A model generated the notes under the pieces. That model was not told where the DNA came from, did not search any database, and worked only from the letters and a program-made list of their open reading frames with translations. From Anodontia alba (taxonomy: Eukaryota > Mollusca > Bivalvia > Lucinida > Lucinidae), in the NCBI GenBank assembly GCA_964016985.1, contig OZ024824.1, positions 120,548,951-120,612,950 on the forward strand: DNA of 64,000 bases. Direction: 5' to 3'. This document shows, one piece after another, positions 9,590-20,659 of this stretch; positions within the stretch are counted from its first letter, which is position 1, and each line of letters opens with the position of its first letter. Both the position numbers and the translations under genes were made by a program.

Positions 9590-10560
9590 TATGCTTGCGG
9601 TGCTTTTATTCCACATTGTGAACTTAGTCATTTTTCACCTCAATATATAGACAGTGGATACCTCTTGAGAGCGCAACTCCTCTAACAGTTTTATTCTGGT
9701 TGTTTTGAAACTTTGCATGTGTTTTCTTCATGGTATGTGGATGTGCATGTGGTTTGGGTATAAATGTTAGAACATTTTTGTCACTTTTTTCCACATTGTG
9801 AACTTAGTCATTTTTCACCCTCAGTATGTAGACAATGGGTACTTCTTGTGAGCGCAACTCCTCTAACAGTTTGAACCGATCGTTTTGAAACTTTGCATAT
9901 ATTTTCTTCATGGTATGAGGATGTGCATGTGGTTTTGATATAAATGTTAGATCATTTTTTATCACTTTTTCCACATTGTGAAGTTAGTCATTTTTCACCC
10001 TTTATATATAAACAGTTAGTACCTCTTGTGGGTGCAACTCCTCTTACAGTTTTGTACTGATTATTATGAAACTTTGCATGCATTTTCTTCGTGGTATGAG
10101 GATGTGCATGTGGTTTGGATGTAATTGTTAGATTTTTTTTTTTTTTTTTTTTTACTTTTTTCCACATTGTGGACATAGTCCGTTTTCACCCTCAATATAT
10201 AGACAATGGGTACCTCGTGAGCACAACTCCTCATACAATTTTATACTATTCTTTTTGGAACTTTGCACATGTTTTCTCCATAGTCTGAAGATGTGATTTT
10301 AATATAATCCTTGCCTTATTTTTATGTCACTTTGTTATACTTTTTTAACTTTGTCATTTTCTAACCTCAGATGTATAGACAGTGGGTACCTTGTGATTGC
10401 AACTTCTCATACAATTTTAAACCGGTCTTTTTGAAACTTTGCACATGTTTTCTCCCGGGTCTGCAGAAGTGCACATGGTTTGGATGATTTTTAAATTTAT
10501 TTTTGTCACTTTTTCAACTTTATCTAATAATCCTTGTCTTAATTTTTGTCACTTTTCCAA
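9590..10560 (+). repeat. Tandem array, unit about 180 bp
   Basis: Units contain TTCCACATTGTGAACTTAGT, GAGCGCAACTCCTCTAACAG, GAAACTTTGCATGTGTTTTC and GAGGATGTGCATGTGGTTT. About five diverged units are present, with a T-run at 10134-10154. Confidence 0.75.
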
Positions 10561-11499
10561 TTATGCACTGCTAAGAATGAAATTAACTTATTTGATAACC
10601 ACATTCTGATTGTGGCTCCTGTGACTTTTGCCCATGCAGGTGTGACGCCACCTGCCGTGGAATTCTGGTTTTATCTATGAACTATGCTCAGGATGAGCTA
10701 TAGTGATCACTTTTTGTCTGTCATCCATCCTTCCGTCTGTCCTTCTGTCTGTTACTCCTCCAAAGCCATTGAAGTGATTTGTTCATTATTAGGTAAGAAT
10801 GTTGTTTGGATAGGGGGATTTAAAAGCAGCTAAAGTTACGGTGATCTGCCTCTTGCAACAAAAAGCTCCCCCAGACTTATAATGGGAAAATGCTTAAAGT
10901 GCATTTTCTCCATAACCAGTGAAGTGATGTGAACCATATTTGGCAGTTATGATCATTTGATGATTGTCTACCCAGTTTTTGTGTTTTATGACCAGGGGCC
11001 ATTTTGTTTGGTTGCCATGGCAACATTAGTTGGAAAAAAAAAAAAAAAACGATTTTTTTAATGACAACTCCTCCAAAACCACTGAAGCAGTATGACTCTA
11101 ATTATACCCCCGGCATACAAAGTATGTTGAGGGGTATATAGTTTTCTTATTTCCATCCGTTCGTCCGTCAAAGTTTTGCGTGAAGTTTTTTCCTTTTGCA
11201 TATATTTTTGAAAGCTTACACTCAAGGATTTGATGTGTGGTTAGTCTTCCTACAAGATGGTTACAGAATAGCTGACATCATTCTGCTGATGCTGCTGACC
11301 CAAGGTCAAGGTCTCGGACTTAGAAAATAGTGTGATGTTTTACGTGAAGTTTTTGTTTTTTGCTTATAACTCTGCAGCCACTGATCAAAAACTTTTCATA
11401 TTTGATATGGGGGTACCTGGGAGGGTTCTCTTTCATTCTACATCTATGGACCTCTGGGTCATGCCCCAGGGCGGGGATAGAGGTCAAAATCTAGGACAC

Positions 11500-12470
11500 C
11501 CCCAATACATGTATATTGCAGTTTGTTTATACAAACAACCTCTTATTAAAGAAGGATGGGCATCAGACATATTTATCGCATCAACATTCAGTGTAATAAG
11601 GTCAAGGTCATTGTGACCTTATTTTCATGCTTCAGTGATTTTGACATATTTTTTAAGCCTATTTCATGGATTAATGCTTCAATACAAACAACTTCTTAAA
11701 GAAGGATGGGCATAGACATGTTTATCACTTCAACATTCATTGTAATAAAGTCAAGGTCATTGTGATCATATTTTCATGCGCCAGTGATTTTGCCTTATAT
11801 CTTGAAGACTTTTTCATGGATTAATGTGATACTTGGAATATTGGTTGTGTGTGACACCACGATTGGCAGCATAACAAATGTAGGTCACCTTCACCTATAT
11901 TTCATAGTCCAATAATTTTGTCACATATCTTGAATGTTAATTGATGTATGAACATCATTATTTGGGATTATAAATTAATATGATCCAGCAGTTGACCTAA
12001 AAGTAAATGCAGGTCACTGTGACCTATATTTCATGGTCCAGTGATTTTATGTTACATCTTGAAGACAGTTTGATGTATTACTATCATATTTTGGGATTAT
12101 GTGATCTGTATTTCATAGCCCTGTGATTTTGTCTTATATCTCCCACTGTTTGATACCTAAATGTCATATTTACATATAATGACACAGTAGGACCCAAACT
12201 TTCACCTCAAAGTAAAAATAAATCAGTATGACCTAAATTTCATAGTCTAGTGATTTTGCTTAATATCTTTTAGATTATTTAATGGATTAACATCATAGTT
12301 GGTATAATGCATCAGTGTGACCATCAGATTAATTTCTCAAGTATGTGTAGGTCAGTGACCTATATTTTATAGCCCAGCAAATTTGCTTCATGTCTTGAAG
12401 ACTGTTTACTCCAGGAAAGTTGTACTTGGGATGATAGATCAGTGTCACTCAGAGACTGACATTGTAAATT
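11500..12470 (+). repeat. AGGTCA-rich tandem array inside copy 2 of family G
   Basis: Units of about 110-180 bp contain TCATAGTCCAGTGATTTTG, TATATCTTGAAGAC and CAAGGTCATTGTGACC. They are strongly diverged and hold no open frame. Confidence 0.6.
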
Positions 12471-12695
12471 ATATCTAGCCTTATATCATTGTCATTAACT
12501 TTAAATTTTTTATAATTAAGAAATGTAGCCAGCCGGGATATTCGTGACCCTCTGGGCACTTGCTCTAGTTTGGTACAAATATTGCTTTGGTAAGGGCAAT
12601 TCAAAATGATTAAAATTATGTTGATCTGCCTCTTGGTTTGGTTCCCATAGCAACAGAAAGCTCACACAGACTTCATATATATATCGGATTTTTGA

Positions 12696-13298
12696 TTAAG
12701 GTGCAGGTACAGGGGCAACATCCACATCAGTGGGCCCCCTTCCAGATAGCTGGCTTGCTGCACGCATGGCAGATCTCACACCAGATCTCCAGGTATGTCT
12801 TTCATGAGGGTTGATAGCCGAGAGCTTTCACTCTCTGCAATCCCTCTCTGTCAGCTGCTTCCATGTCATTTTGGGCCTCCCAGGCCCATGCTTTCCATCA
12901 ACCTGTATGTCAGTGGCTGTCTTGATTGCACCACTGGAGCGTTCCACATGTCCATACCATCGGAGTCTTCTCTCCTTCAGAATGAGGTCCAGATCCTCAA
13001 TGCCAAGCCGCACAAGCTCATTGGACCTGGTGGTGACAGTGTCATGCAGCCTGACATTGCAGGTCTGTCATTTCGCTGCAGACGCTGGAGGTTCGGCTTT
13101 GTCAATGGCCAAGTCTCGCTGGCATGGAGCATTGCGCTCCGCACACAAAAGTTGTACACACGGCCATGTGTTTTGAAAGAGAGGTGGCGTGAAGAGAGGA
13201 CTGGTAGCAGATCCTTGAACTTCTTTCAGGCAGTTTTCACACGTGTTGTGGTTGAAAGTTCACAGCCACCTGCTGCTGAGAGCATGTCTCCTTGGTAG
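12696..13298 (-). pseudogene. 5'-truncated non-LTR retrotransposon (LINE) C-terminal fragment
   Basis: The minus strand encodes the region downstream of a LINE reverse transcriptase: FCVRSAMLHASETWPLTKPN, LQRLQRNDR, then LILKERRLRWYGHVERS and GPGRPKMTWKQLTERDCRE, ending GPTDVDVAPVPAP before a stop at 12696-12698. The frame is broken by a TGA in place of a Trp codon near 13228 and by a small deletion with frameshift near 13053. Similar but diverged GCAACAGAAAGCTC...CAGACT segments flank it and may be the target duplication. The clade (CR1, L2 or a relative) is uncertain. GC-rich codon use contrasts with the surrounding AT-rich DNA. Confidence 0.82.
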
Positions 13299-14504
13299 CC
13301 AAAGGAAGCTACCACTCAGACTGATAATGGGAAAATGGTTAAATTGCACTTCTCCATGACCATTGAAGTGATGTGAACCATGTTCGGCAGTTATGATCAT
13401 TTGATGAGTGTCCACCTAGATTATGTGTATAATGACCAGCGGCCATTTTATTTGGTTGCCACGGCAAAACTGAAGTAGGAAATCTGTGAAGCACCAGCGG
13501 GGAAAGAAGACCTTGTTAAGCTTGTCCCTTGTCCCTGTAAGAGACAGCAAGTATAGCATAGGTGGGATTGGCTACATGCAATTGAAATACATCTTCTCCC
13601 ATCATTTCTTTACTTATTCAATGAAGATGAGAGGTTGGCAAGTCCCTGCGTTCTTGCAAAAATAAATAAATTATAAAAAGAATGACCCTTGAGAGCAATG
13701 AACACACACACAAAGACTAAAATAACCTAAGTGTCTAAAACTTACAATATATGATTGAAGTAGCAAAAGCTTTAAGTTATGATCAAAATTTTATTCTGCA
13801 AGGGTTGTCTTTCCCTGTTCCTGTTCTGTATACATGTACAAACTCATGTTATTATCAAACATCTTCTCTCTGAAACCACTTGGACAGTTTTCACCAAATT
13901 TCATGTTGATCCCTCTGTTGAAACGGGATTGAGAGTTGTTCAAATGGTCACCCTCCATTGATTGTCATGCCCATATATGGTAAAAAATAATAATAATAAC
14001 ACATTCGTCTTCTTCAAATCCAAGAACTGCTCAAAATGATGATCATTTCATTAGTCGCAATGTCAGGATTAGAAAAATGTTGCTTAACATTTGCATATCT
14101 GCATGGCTGTTTCACTCAGGTGAGTGAGCAGTGGGCCTCTTGTTATATTCTTCTCTAAAACTGCTGGGCTGATTGAAACCAAATTACATGTGGAGCCTCT
14201 GTTGAATGGGGGAATGAAAGTTTGTTCATGGGATCTTGGTCCCATGATCGAGATAGCAACCAGGGTAAAAACCTTTGAAAATCTTCTTCTCAGGAACTGA
14301 AAGGCCAATGACTTTGAAACTTGGTATGCACCATTGGGTACTCGGGCTCTTCCGAATTTGTTCAAATGGTGTCCCTTGGTTGACCTTGACCTATTTTATG
14401 GCAAGATCAAATTTGGTCACTTAAGTTAAGGATTTGTATGGGAAAAGCAAAACTTTGGATTTATGTGAAGCTGTTGTAGCCTGTGACATTCAAAGTTGAT
14501 TTAT

Positions 14505-15266
14505 ACAGTCAGCTAAATGAACTTTTATAAATACAAACTGCGATGTGGTCGGAGCGCGATATGTCCGAATACTAGGCCACTTTGACCAAAATGTAACTTC
14601 ATTTATTTAGGTGTCTATGTAAATACATATTAGTGAGTGTCCTGTTGGTGTTCATCTGATATTGTTTTTGTATTTTGTACTTCCTTGTTCTGCTTAAATA
14701 AACTTGTAAATACCTCGTTATTGTCAATATTTAATAATCCATTTCTGTCCAATTTGTTAAAAATACATTAGTGACCTTTACAGTAGTGAACTTGTCACGG
14801 ACATTCTACCGTGTAGTAGTTCAGCTAGCTCAACGACGTTTTGTTCCTTTCGGTGGGCGGGGGATCTGCACATGTCGAAGACATTGTTTTTATACAAAAT
14901 TCATAATGACACAGCATTCTCAAATTTCTCAATTAACTTCAATTTAAGTGACAAGAGTTCTCTAATTACTCAGTTAAATTTCAATTTAATTGATAATCGA
15001 CTGTTTGTCACATCGTTTTGCGGTAGCAAAAGACTAGTGCGCTGTTGTTAATTGGATAATTAGCATTACATGGTTTATCCAACAGAGTGTTATTAATGAT
15101 CAGCGCCTTGTTTAAAATAAATTTTTAATACTTAATATTTTTTTTTTATTGAAAATTATGATTTTTTTTTAGGTTTTTTTTTTTTTTTTAAAAAGGGATC
15201 CACGGCACGACCGCGATATACTGGAGTACACGAAATATCGGAATGCAATATAATGGAGCCGCACTG
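14505..15266. mobile_element. Possible pogo-like non-autonomous element
   Basis: The right end, read inward, is CAGTGCGGCTCCATTATATT, bounded by TA at 15267, with subterminal CGATATTTCG and TATATCGCGGTCG motifs. The left end, TACAGTCAGCTAAATGAAC, is followed by GTCGGAGCGCGATATGTCCG. The right end resembles pogo/Tigger termini. The match between ends is weak and the left boundary uncertain. No transposase frame is seen. Confidence 0.35.
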
Positions 15267-15268
15267 TA

Positions 15269-15385
15269 TTGGTTGATTGCTGAGAGGACTAAGACTGCCC
15301 ACTGAAAGTATGGTTAAGTAAACTGTCAGCGCTCAACGTGACCCCATGGGATTGTCTGGGCTGTAAAACCGCAACACAAACTCAA
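15269..15385 (+). mobile_element. SINE 3' fragment (copy 3)
   Basis: GAGAGGACTAAGACTGCCC, GGTTAAGTAAACTGTCAGCG and TCTGGGCTGTAAAACC match the 3' body of the SINE at 6020. The tRNA head is missing, and the fragment begins at the right end of the possible pogo-like element. Confidence 0.7.
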
Positions 15386-15461
15386 ACATCTTTGGAGGAT
15401 TTTTTAGAGGAGGGGACATCAATTCTCTGAATTTGCTTGTTTGTGTTGTTTTTTCTTTTAA

Positions 15462-15650
15462 CCTTTACCACTGTGTAGGCAATTTCAACAGACAACAAAT
15501 TGATGATAGTTTTTTTTGTTGTTTTTTTTCTCAGAAAATAGGCATTGACATTTCATGCAGGAGACAATTTGCATGAAATGTCAAAGCCTATTTTGGGGGA
15601 AAATAACAAAATATTTCAAAATGTTGTCAGCTGAATGTTTTACCAAGCAT
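15462..15650 (+). repeat. Hairpin repeat family L, copy 2
   Basis: CCTTTACCACTGTGTAGGCA starts it. The central palindrome GGCATTGACATTTCATGC/GCATGAAATGTCAAAGCC is flanked by GACAACAAATTGATGAT and its partner TGTTGTCAGCTGAATG. It ends about 35 bp before taxilin exon 15686. Confidence 0.75.
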
Positions 15651-15685
15651 GCTAAGTGTTAATTAACTTCCATGATTCATTGCAG

Positions 15686-15781
15686 ATGACTAAACGTACA
15701 AAGAAATTAGAAAAGGATGGAGCCCAGTGGAAAGTGAAATGGGAAAATGCCAACAGAGCCTTACTAGAAATGGCAGACGAG
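15686..15781 (+). CDS. TXLN: Taxilin-family protein, internal exon 2 of window (coiled coil)
   Basis: A 96-nt exon, 32 codons in phase 0, after acceptor TTCATTGCAG and before donor GTCAGT. It encodes MTKRTKKLEKDGAQWKVKW and NANRALLEMADE. This is the most diagnostic taxilin stretch: Met-Thr/Ser-Lys-x-x-Lys-Lys-Leu-Glu-Lys, then Trp-x-x-(Arg/Lys)-x-x-x-x-Asn-x-Ala-Leu-Leu-x-Met. It continues directly from EMEK of the previous exon, as in taxilins. The preceding intron is 7,087 bp and the following one 7,075 bp, both filled with repeats. Confidence 0.94.
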
Positions 15782-15861
15782 GTCAGTTGAGCTATATAGT
15801 GTGTAAAGATGTTTACAAGCATATGGTGCACAACGTGGAAAAAGGTCCCTTTTGTCATATG

Positions 15862-16171
15862 TGCCGGCCTTGGTGGCTCAGTTGGATGCGCCGTCCAACT
15901 GGAGACCAGGAAGTCACGGGTTCAACCCCCGCCGAGGTCGGCAACATGTTTTCGTGGAGATTGATCATGAAATATTTTCTACGGTCATTCTCTCCCTTCC
16001 GCTGATTCAAGAAGGGCAGTTGTCAGTTTCTGGCAAAAGAATGTGCACAATACTGGTTAACCGCTTAGAGGACTAAGCCTGCCCAGTAAACGTGTGGTTA
16101 GGTAAACTGACCGCACTCAACATGACCCCATTGAGTTGACTGGGCCGTAAAACCTCAACACAACACAATTA
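15862..16171 (+). mobile_element. tRNA-derived SINE, copy 4
   Basis: A full-length copy with A-box head, B box ACGGGTTCAACCC, body and AACACAACACAA tail. It is flanked by TGTCATATG at 15853-15861 and 16172-16180 (9 bp, exact). It lies 80 bp downstream of a taxilin exon, in the same orientation as the gene. Confidence 0.92.
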
Positions 16172-16469
16172 TGTCATATGCAAACAGTGAAGGTCCAGGT
16201 CATCATGTGCTTCCATGCAGTCTAATCTGGGCATTCTATATTCGTTGATAACTACAGTATCCATTGATTCGTTAGCAGACAATGAAGTCCCTGATAAGCT
16301 TGCATAAATGTGCAGACTTACCTAGGCCTGCATTGTCTGCAAATTGCATAAGGGCCCTTTACGTGTGTTGTGCATCATATGTGAACTGTATTATGAGAAA
16401 CTGTACCTGTGTGGTCATTTAAGACTGAGATCAATCTACACATCCATGATCAAAGTTTTTGCTATCTTC

Positions 16470-16664
16470 TTAATCCTAGTCCTTGCACTGTCTTTGCAAA
16501 CAGTGTAGCACCAGATCAGTTGGTTCTGAAGAAGCCAACTGATCTGGATCTACACTGTCATTCAGGGTGTGAATTTGTATCAAAAACCTGGATCAAGTAA
16601 TCTGATTGGCTGAAAATTTGAAGTGGGTGTGGCTTCTTAATTTATTCAGCATGGCAAGGGTTAA
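16470..16664 (+). repeat. Hairpin MITE family A, copy 2
   Basis: TTAATCCTAGTCCTTGC start, central GCCAACTGATCTGGATC palindrome, tail ATCAAGTAATCTGATTGGCT and end TTATTCAGCATGGCAAGGGT. It is complete and uninterrupted, so it gives the empty-site sequence for the copy broken by the mariner at 637. Confidence 0.8.
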
Positions 16665-16765
16665 GAAGCAGCAAATCTTTGGCTATCCCTGAGTAGCCAG
16701 CAAAGACTCTGGTCAGACTGTATAAATGTACAGGCTGAACTGAGTTTTATTGAAGACACCATTAT

Positions 16766-17042
16766 GAAAACACGCCTATTCAAATATATAGAAAATTTCA
16801 CCACCAAACAATTAAAAAAAATTTTAGATACAAATTCTGATTTTTTTCATCTTTCTCCTCAAAACATAGATTGTGGGTACTCGTTAGAACCGCCTCAGTG
16901 AGGCGGTTCTAACGAGTACCCACAATCTATGTTTTTGAGCAGAAATAAGAAAAATAATGTACACCCCTGTAAACCCCAGTTTTACTATACAAAAGTGGGG
17001 TTTGAGGGGGTCAAAATTATATAGGTATGTTTTCGTGATGCC
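16766..17042 (-). repeat. Hairpin MITE family D, copy 2
   Basis: CATTATGAAAACACGCCTAT to GTTTTCGTGATG. The central palindrome TTAGAACCGCCTCA/TGAGGCGGTTCTAA has long arms. It has the opposite orientation to copy 1. Confidence 0.8.
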
Positions 17043-17375
17043 TTGCATGAAAAGCTTGGCCATCCAATGCAATGTCTCCAGAGTTAAGCCCCATGGTACA
17101 TAATCTGCAATTTTTTTTTTTTTTCAGAGGAAATAAGTCGACATTTCAGGTGAATTGTATGCCAAGCAGATGATTCACTGAAATTTCCAGACTTATTTTC
17201 TTTGAAGGGACAGGATACACTTAGGATGTTGATTTATCATGCATGGTGTAATATTACAGATTTAATAACCTTCAATTGGGAATCCATACTCAGGCCATGT
17301 CTTCTAAACTTAGTGTATCTGGGCCCATGTCTACACTGGTTGAGGCAGTACCTCTGTTTTATGGGAACATGTATT

Positions 17376-17586
17376 TTAGCCCTTGTCATGCTGAATAAAT
17401 TAAGATGCCACGCCCATTTCCAATTTTCAGCCAATCAGATTACTTGATCCAGGTTTTTGATACAAATTCACATACTGAATGACAAACAGTGTAGTTCCAA
17501 ATCAGTTGGCTTCTTGAGAAGCCAACTGATCTGGATCTATACTGTTTGCAAAGACAGGATATATCCTGGTTCAACAGGACAAGGAT
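17376..17586 (-). repeat. Hairpin MITE family A, copy 3
   Basis: Reverse orientation: TTAGCCCTTGTCATGCTGAA ... AGCCAATCAGATTACTTGAT ... hairpin around TTGGCTTCTTGAGAAGCCAA ... GGTTCAACAGGACAAGG. Confidence 0.8.
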
Positions 17587-17815
17587 GTTGTGTTCTGTAC
17601 AGAAACTCTGGCCCCTGGTACAAAAATTTGTTATATCCAGCAGCAAGTCAAGTATGTACCTTGTGTACATGTGTATACAGTTGTCTGTATTGATGTTGAT
17701 ATCTTCTCCACATGAACATATGTTTGACTTTCATTGGTGTTGCCTAACTGAGGCTATTCTAATGAGTGTCAGCATATTTTATCATGGAATGTTTCTGGTT
17801 TATTTTTAATAAACC

Positions 17816-18028
17816 TTAACCCTTGTCCTGCAGAATATATTGAGATGCCACGCCCATTTCTAGTTTTCAGCCAGTCAAATTACTTGATCCAGATTATTTA
17901 TATAAATTCACATACTGAATGGCAAACAGTGCAGATCCATATCAGTTGGCTTCTTAAGAAGCCAACTGATCTTTATCTACACTGTTTGCAAAGACAGGAC
18001 ATATCCGGGTTCAGCAGGACTAGGGTTA
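17816..18028 (-). repeat. Hairpin MITE family A, copy 4
   Basis: Same orientation as copy 3, 230 bp away, with hairpin TTGGCTTCTTAAGAAGCCAA. The two may represent a local duplication or independent insertions. Confidence 0.8.
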
Positions 18029-18988
18029 AGTTTGATGTTGATGAAGTTAACATGGCAGGGCAAGGAATATTTTCATCATGTCCACTCCCACTTAAGGAGA
18101 GGGGGACATATTGATATTGGTGTGGACTCCATTAACTCAATCAATAGGAAGTAAACATCGGCCACCAAAGACAAGAAGTAAAGAAGGACATCAGCCGAAA
18201 TATTTATTAAAGAGTGAACTTTTTAAGTGAAAACTCTTTTAGATCAGAAATCAAAGATGGCCACCGTCTTGAAAATCTGTTTTGCGCTTCTTCTCCAGAA
18301 CTGAACGGTCAATCAACTTGAAACTTAGTGCGAAGTATGAGGACAACTAGTAGATCAAAAATAGCTAACATCGTTCAGATCAGCAATCCAATATGGCCAC
18401 CATCTTGAAAATCTGTTTTGCATTTCTTCTCCTGAACAGAAAGGCCAATTGACTCAAAACTTAGTAAGGAGTATCATTGCAACTTACAAATCAAAAATAG
18501 CTTAAATCATTCAGATCAGAAATCCAAGATGCCCACCATGGCCACCATCTTTAAAATCTATTTTGAGCTTCTTCTCCTCAACCAAAGACCAGTTGACTCG
18601 AAACTTAGTAGGTAGTATTGGGGCAACTTGCAGATAAAAAATGGCTAAAATAGTTTTAAATAGAACTTCAAGATGGCAGCCATCTTGAAAATCTGTTTTT
18701 CGCTTCTCCTGAACCGATAGGCCAATTGATTTGAAACTTGGTAGGAAGTATCAGGGTGTCTTGTAGATCAAAAATAATAGAATTGTTCCAGTCGGAAATC
18801 CAAGATGGCCGCCATTTTAAAAATCTATTTTGTCCTTCCTCCAGAACAGAAAGGCCCATTGCAGGCTGTCAGCTGATTCCTATATTCGTATATTTTCCTA
18901 CATTTTTCAGAATTTTCCTACATTTTTTATTTCCTATAATTTGGACATTTTTCCTGTATTTTCTCCAAAAATGCCTCTGTTATTGATA

Positions 18989-19194
18989 CACTACAACCTC
19001 TTAATAACACGGTTTGTTATAACACAATTTCGGATATAACATGGTTCAAACATGGATCCCAAAAAATGTATAGATTATATTGAAAAATGACCATAAATTA
19101 ATCTATATATTTTTGTTTGGATATAACATGGTTGTTTAACTAACACGGTTTATGCTATGGACCCCAACAAGAGTGTTATAAAGAGGTTATGGTG
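18989..19194 (+). repeat. Tc1/mariner-type MITE family I, copy 2
   Basis: CACTACAACCTCTTAATAAC to TTATAAAGAGGTTATGGTG, bounded by TA on both sides. The left half of the central palindrome is intact and part of the right half is deleted. Confidence 0.8.
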
Positions 19195-19373
19195 TATATA
19201 GAAATTAGTGTTTTTTATTTGCAGTTTAAAGCTGTTTTTTGTTATCTGAAGCATCCCCACCTTGCAGAAGTGCTGCTATACACTATGGCTCATCCATGTG
19301 GACATCTTGATGCCAAACTTCAAATCATAAAGGTGTGTCCATATTGATGACCAGGGTGTCTTGCTGCAGGATA

Positions 19374-19583
19374 GACCACAACCTCTTTATAACACTATTG
19401 TCGGGGTCCATTGCATAAACCATGTTAGTTAAACAACCATGTTATATCCAAACAAAAATGTATAGATTATATTGAAAAATGACCATTTATGGTCATTTTT
19501 CAATATAATCTATACATTTTTGGGATCCATCTTTGAACCGTGCTATATGCTATAACGAACTGTGTTATAAAGAGGTTGAAGTG
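19374..19583 (+). repeat. Tc1/mariner-type MITE family I, copy 3
   Basis: GACCACAACCTCTTTATAAC to TATAAAGAGGTTGAAGTG between TA dinucleotides. The central palindrome is ATTGAAAAATGACCATTTAT with its inverse. Confidence 0.82.
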
Positions 19584-20005
19584 TACTTGGTGGAGATGCT
19601 GAACGAGTGTTCGGTTGAGTCAAACACAAGTTTAATGATTTTATTCAGTTAACAAGTAAGTACATTGTCTCTTAAGTGTTTTGTAATGAAGACTTTTTTT
19701 TACCGTAAACTTTCTATATTTTGCCCCAAAAAGTTCGAAAAACTACTATATTTTAGGGGGAAAGAATCCTATTTTTTTTTTTTCCTATTTTTCCTATTTT
19801 TTTATCAAAACTGTTGACAGCCTGCATTTGACTCAAAACTTGATAGAAGTATCGGCGTGACTGTAGCTAAAATTGTTCTAATCAGAAACCCAAGATGGCT
19901 GTCACAGCCACCATCTTGCTAACCTGATTTGAACTTCCTCTCCTTAACCGAGATGCCAATGGGCTCAAAACTTGGTAAGAACTATCAGGGCAACTTACCA
20001 ATCAG

Positions 20006-20246
20006 GGCCCAGTTGTTCAAAGCTAACGTGTCGTTAGTTAACAATTCGTTAAAATTTAGATTGAGTGATACACATATATGCTGAAATTTTTTGCTGAAAA
20101 AATGTGAGTAGCTTTTGCAGTGCAAAAGCTACTCACATTTTTTCAGCAAAAAATATCAGAATATTGTGTATTGAATCTGCTAAAACAGTTAACGAAATGA
20201 CTCTTAACGAGCTTGTTAAGCTAACGACGCTTTGAACAACCGGGCC
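20006..20246. repeat. MITE family J, copy 1, CAG target duplication
   Basis: Termini GGCCCAGTTGTTCAAAG and CTTTGAACAACCGGGCC. The central palindrome is ATGTGAGTAGCTTTTGCAGT with its inverse. CAG flanks both ends (20003-20005 and 20247-20249). The host array reads AATCAGAAATCC elsewhere, so the empty site confirms a 3-bp duplication. Confidence 0.85.
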
Positions 20247-20659
20247 CAGAAATCCAAGATGGCTGCATGGTGGCCATCTTGAAAATCTATTTTGAACTTC
20301 TTCTCCTCAATGGAAAGGCCAATTGACTAGAGACTAGGTAGGAAGTATCAGAGGGACTTGTAGATAAAATTAAGCAAAAATCATTTCAATCAGAAATCTG
20401 AGATGGCCACCACAGTGGCTATCTTGAAAATATATTTTGAGTTTCTTGTCCTGAACCGAAAGGCCAATTGACTTGAAACTTGTTAGGAAGTATCGGGGCC
20501 TCTTGTGGATCAAAAATAGCTAAAATTGTTCTAATTGGAAATCCAAGATGGCTGCCCTAGCTTCTGTCTTGAAAATCTATTTTGAAATGTTTCTATTTAA
20601 GCGAAAGGCCAGCTGACTAGAAACTTGATAGGAAGTATCAGTGCAACTTGTCAAAGCTA

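Larger units (their letters stand above)
10680..14470 (+). repeat. Composite array element family G, copy 2
   Basis: It opens with GCTCAGGATGAGCTATAGTG like the element at 4105. It contains G-type units (CAGACTTATAATGGGAAAAT, GTGAAGTGATGTGAACCAT, GTTGCCATGGCAAC), an unrelated array at 11.6-12.5 kb with AGGTCA-rich units, a LINE fragment at 12696-13298, and G-type terminal sequence near 14115 (ACTCAGGTGAGTGAGC, GGGCCTCTTG). More G-type units follow to about 14470. Outer limits are approximate. Confidence 0.6.

Noticed and set aside
12795..13298. 167-codon + strand frame
   Set aside because: It is antisense to a clear LINE C-terminal protein fragment on the minus strand.
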